Both the position numbers and the translations under genes were made by a program. From Pseudomonadota bacterium (GTDB taxonomy: Bacteria; Pseudomonadota; Gammaproteobacteria; SZUA-229), in contig DAOVJH010000045.1 of NCBI GenBank assembly GCA_030673345.1, forward strand, positions 1 through 8,223: 8,223 nucleotides of DNA, read 5' to 3'. Positions 6,033 through 8,223 of this stretch are shown here, piece after piece. The notes beneath the pieces are model-generated. The model was not told where the DNA came from, made no database searches, and saw nothing but the letters and a program-made list of their open reading frames with translations. Every line of letters starts with the position of its first letter. Position 1 is the stretch's first letter.

Positions 6033-6961
6033 CACTTCTCAACCTCATCGCCTTTATCTCCGACGATTTTTACTTCTGTCTGTAACAGGACCCCATGTTT
6101 ATCCTGTACAGTTTTCTGAATCAGTTCGATCAACGATTCGATATCAGCTGCCGTTGCTCCGTTATCATTAATAATAAAATTGGCATGTTTCAGTGAAACA
6201 ATAGCGCCGCCGATCCGCGTTCCTTTGAGATCACAATCTTCTATCAGCTGTGCGGCATACTTCCCTTCCGGGTTTCTGAACACGCTGCCGCAACTTGCGA
6301 CACCTGTCGGTTGTGAAACCGCACGCCTGGCTAGCAGCTGCTTGATATCGATCGTGTTATCTTTTGCTTCCTGTTTCTCTAGCTTCAGAGTCGCACTGAC
6401 AAACCATTCGTCCTGCAAGCCGCTAACAAAACGGTAACCGTATTCGAACTCGCTGGCGTTACGCTTTGTTATCTCGCCGCGACGGTTCAATGTTTCGACT
6501 TCGACGACCAGCGGCCATGTTTCACTGCCGAATGCACCGGCATTCATCGCCAGCGCGCCGCCGACGAGACCGGGGATACCGGCAAAAAACTCGGCACCTT
6601 TCAGGCCATGCTTACTGCAAAAGCGCGCCAGTTTTGCACTGGCAACACCGGCACCGACATAAACGCTGCTTTTATCAGAATCAGCATCATCGATCAGTTC
6701 GAGCTGCGTCATCACACCTTGCGTTGCAATAACGGTACCGTTATATCCGCCATCGCGCACCAGGGTATTGCTGCCCAGACCCATCCATAGAACATCTTCA
6801 TCTTCATCCAGGGTAGATAAAAATGCTGCCAGCGCTGTCAATGAATTCGCCTGCACATATTGCCTGGCAGCGCCGCCTGCGCGCCAGCTGGTATGCCGGG
6901 ACATCGGCTCATCATCTATAATCGTTATGTCATCAGATTTATTCATAACATTCATGACCAT
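6032..6961 (-). CDS. murB: UDP-N-acetylenolpyruvoylglucosamine reductase, short (type II-like)
   Basis: An FAD enzyme reducing UDP-GlcNAc-enolpyruvate to UDP-MurNAc with NADPH in the cytoplasm. It has 309 residues, shorter than the 342-residue E. coli type I enzyme. FAD-domain features: HTSWRAGG (23-30), GLGSNTLV (61-68), FAGIPGLVGGALAMNAGAFG (126-145). Substrate-domain features: YGYR (174-177, catalytic Arg177), CGSVFRNP (224-231, proton donor Ser226), LIEDCDLKG and KHANFIIN (258-265), and Glu296 in LQTEVKIVG. The YGYR-to-GSVFRNP stretch is compact, lacking the extra loop of type I enzymes. ATG at 6961 overlaps the murC stop as TAATG; GGAAG lies 4 nt upstream. Starts at Met3 or Met6 are possible, Met3 having a better-spaced ribosome site. 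Location between murC and ddl is the arrangement of many non-enteric gammaproteobacteria. Confidence 0.96.
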   Translation of the reverse strand: MVMNVMNKSDDITIIDDEPMSRHTSWRAGGAARQYVQANSLTALAAFLSTLDEDEDVLWMGLGSNTLVRDGGYNGTVIATQGVMTQLELIDDADSDKSSVYVGAGVASAKLARFCSKHGLKGAEFFAGIPGLVGGALAMNAGAFGSETWPLVVEVETLNRRGEITKRNASEFEYGYRFVSGLQDEWFVSATLKLEKQEAKDNTIDIKQLLARRAVSQPTGVASCGSVFRNPEGKYAAQLIEDCDLKGTRIGGAIVSLKHANFIINDNGATAADIESLIELIQKTVQDKHGVLLQTEVKIVGDKGDEVEK

Positions 6962-8223
6962 TACACTTCCAGCGACCCTTTCAACTGCGATGCGATGCGT
7001 CCGATGCTGCCTGCTCCCATGGTTAAGACGAGGTCTCCATCCTGCAGAACAGCGTTAAGATCATCACTCAGTTTTTCAACATCCTCTACAAAGATCGGAT
7101 TGACTTTTCCTCGTGCCCGAATGGCGGCACATAATGCACGGCCATCTGCACCCGCTATTGGTTCTTCACCGGCCGCAAACACTTCTGTCAGCACCAGCAC
7201 GTCACAGTCGGCAAGCACCTGTGAAAAATCTTCGAACAGATCACGCGTCCGTGTATAACGGTGAGGCTGGAAGATTGCCACCAGGCGTTTATCAGGCCAC
7301 GCATTTTTTGTAGCACTCAATGTTGCCGCCACCTCGGTCGGATGATGTGCATAATCATCGACGATGGTCACGATGCCATGTTCTGTTTTTGTTTCACCAT
7401 ACATATGCATGCGGCGGCTGATGCCTTGAAATTTTTCCAGCGCACTCTGCATATACTGGCTGGAAACGCCCAGTTCATGCGCAACACAGATAGCCGCCAG
7501 TGCGTTCAGCACATTGTGCCGACCGGGCATGTTCAGTGTTACCTCAAACGCTGCTTCAGCATCCGGCAACATCACATCAAACGTTGTTTTCGAACCCTGG
7601 TATCGAATATTTGATGCATAGATATCAGCCTCACAATCGATACCATAACGAAGTATCGGCCGTGTGATTTCAGGCAACAGACTCCTCACCTCTTCATCAT
7701 CGACACAGACCACAGCCAGACCATAAAATGGCAGGTGATGAAGGAATTCGACAAAGGTTTGCTTCAACCGTGAGAAATCACCGCCATAGGTTGGCAGGTG
7801 ATCAGCATCTATATTGGTCACCACAGATATCATCGGCTGCAGGTATAAAAATGAGGCATCACTTTCATCTGCTTCAGCGACCAGATACTTGCCTTTACCT
7901 AGACGCGCATGTGTCGACGAGCTGTTCAGCTTGCCGCCGATGACATACGTTGGGTCAAGCCCCGCTTCTTCTAATACACTGGTGACCAGAGAGGTAGTCG
8001 TCGTCTTGCCATGCGTTCCTGCAACGGCGATACCATGACTGAAACGCATCAATTCCGCCAGCATCTCTGCTCTCGGTACCACGGGGATACGGTTAGCTTT
8101 CGCTGCCTCTACTTCGATGTTGTCACTGCTGATCGCTGTCGAAGTAACGACCACATCGACGTCACTGACATTTTCAACTGAATGTGAGTGATACACTTTC
8201 ACACCCGAACTTTTTAACTGTTC
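6961..8223 (-). CDS. murC: UDP-N-acetylmuramate--L-alanine ligase, 5' end missing
   Basis: The first Mur ligase, adding L-alanine to UDP-MurNAc with ATP. The frame is open through the window edge: seven codons (EQLKSSG) precede the GTG at 8202, and the joined sequence aligns with E. coli MurC near QQLMNLGATIY. The GTG is therefore an internal valine. The 420 residues present lack roughly the first 60, which should hold the GxGGxGM nucleotide-sugar loop. In fragment numbering: ATP P-loop GTHGKTTTT (69-77), AEADESDAS (116-124), TNIDADH (136-142), PGRHNVLNALAA (233-244), VDDYAHHPTEV (288-298) and QPHRYTRTRDL (319-329), the last two characteristic of MurC among Mur ligases. The stop TAA shares its last base with the murB ATG. 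The upstream neighbour outside the window is probably murG, by analogy with known clusters. Confidence 0.98.
   Translation of the reverse strand, partial: EQLKSSGVKVYHSHSVENVSDVDVVVTSTAISSDNIEVEAAKANRIPVVPRAEMLAELMRFSHGIAVAGTHGKTTTTSLVTSVLEEAGLDPTYVIGGKLNSSSTHARLGKGKYLVAEADESDASFLYLQPMISVVTNIDADHLPTYGGDFSRLKQTFVEFLHHLPFYGLAVVCVDDEEVRSLLPEITRPILRYGIDCEADIYASNIRYQGSKTTFDVMLPDAEAAFEVTLNMPGRHNVLNALAAICVAHELGVSSQYMQSALEKFQGISRRMHMYGETKTEHGIVTIVDDYAHHPTEVAATLSATKNAWPDKRLVAIFQPHRYTRTRDLFEDFSQVLADCDVLVLTEVFAAGEEPIAGADGRALCAAIRARGKVNPIFVEDVEKLSDDLNAVLQDGDLVLTMGAGSIGRIASQLKGSLEV

Noticed and set aside
6033..6035. GTG as the ddl start
   Set aside because: An ATG follows at once with slightly better spacing and the usual TGATG junction; the difference is one residue and cannot be settled from sequence.
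8200..8202. GTG as the murC start
   Set aside because: The frame continues open to the window edge and upstream codons align with MurC; the protein would also lack the whole nucleotide-sugar binding loop. The gene is cut by the window, not short.
1..8223. A novel multigene defence, mobile or biosynthetic system
   Set aside because: Every gene in the window is a recognisable housekeeping gene in a conserved order; there are no integrase, transposase, repeat-spacer or toxin-like elements and no unexplained gap longer than about 220 bases.

Overview
This window is the distal part of a division and cell-wall (dcw) cluster from a gammaproteobacterium. Seven genes run leftward on the minus strand: murC (5' end cut by the window edge), murB, ddl, ftsQ, ftsA, ftsZ and lpxC. 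One convergent gene, a DUF721/DciA-type protein, reads rightward at the left edge. The gammaproteobacterial assignment rests on four things: the gene order, the FtsZ C-terminal peptide [12 protein letters not shown], the FtsA C-terminal helix, and an LpxC that reads much like the Pseudomonas protein as I remember it. MurB inside the cluster, and in its short form, argues against an enteric bacterium, where murB lies elsewhere. It fits lineages such as the Legionella/Coxiella or sulfur-oxidiser groups. Species or genus cannot be told from the sequence alone.

Layout, in the direction of minus-strand transcription (right to left): murC ends in a TAATG overlap with murB, and murB ends in a TGATG overlap with ddl. 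An 18-nt gap leads to ftsQ and a 4-nt gap to ftsA, whose GGAGG ribosome site lies inside the end of ftsQ. An 84-nt gap with three perfect copies of an 8-bp tandem repeat precedes ftsZ. A 219-nt AT-rich gap holding a candidate lpxC promoter precedes lpxC. After lpxC, a strong intrinsic terminator faces the operon, and its U-tract is the antisense of the last codons of the convergent dciA-like gene. Positions 1-105 hold only the upstream region of that gene.

Functionally, MurC, MurB and Ddl make cytoplasmic peptidoglycan precursors (UDP-MurNAc, its L-Ala addition, and D-Ala-D-Ala). FtsZ, FtsA and FtsQ build and regulate the divisome. LpxC commits UDP-acyl-GlcNAc to lipid A. The DciA-like protein probably acts on the replicative helicase. 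The segment therefore joins wall, outer membrane, division and replication functions that must be co-ordinated.

I found no previously undescribed multigene system, mobile element, CRISPR array or RNA gene. The unusual points are small and mostly regulatory: a likely TTG start for lpxC; a candidate lpxC promoter whose predicted start abuts a T5 run and whose -10 lies in a hairpin; the tandem repeat in front of ftsZ; and the terminator overlapping a convergent coding sequence.
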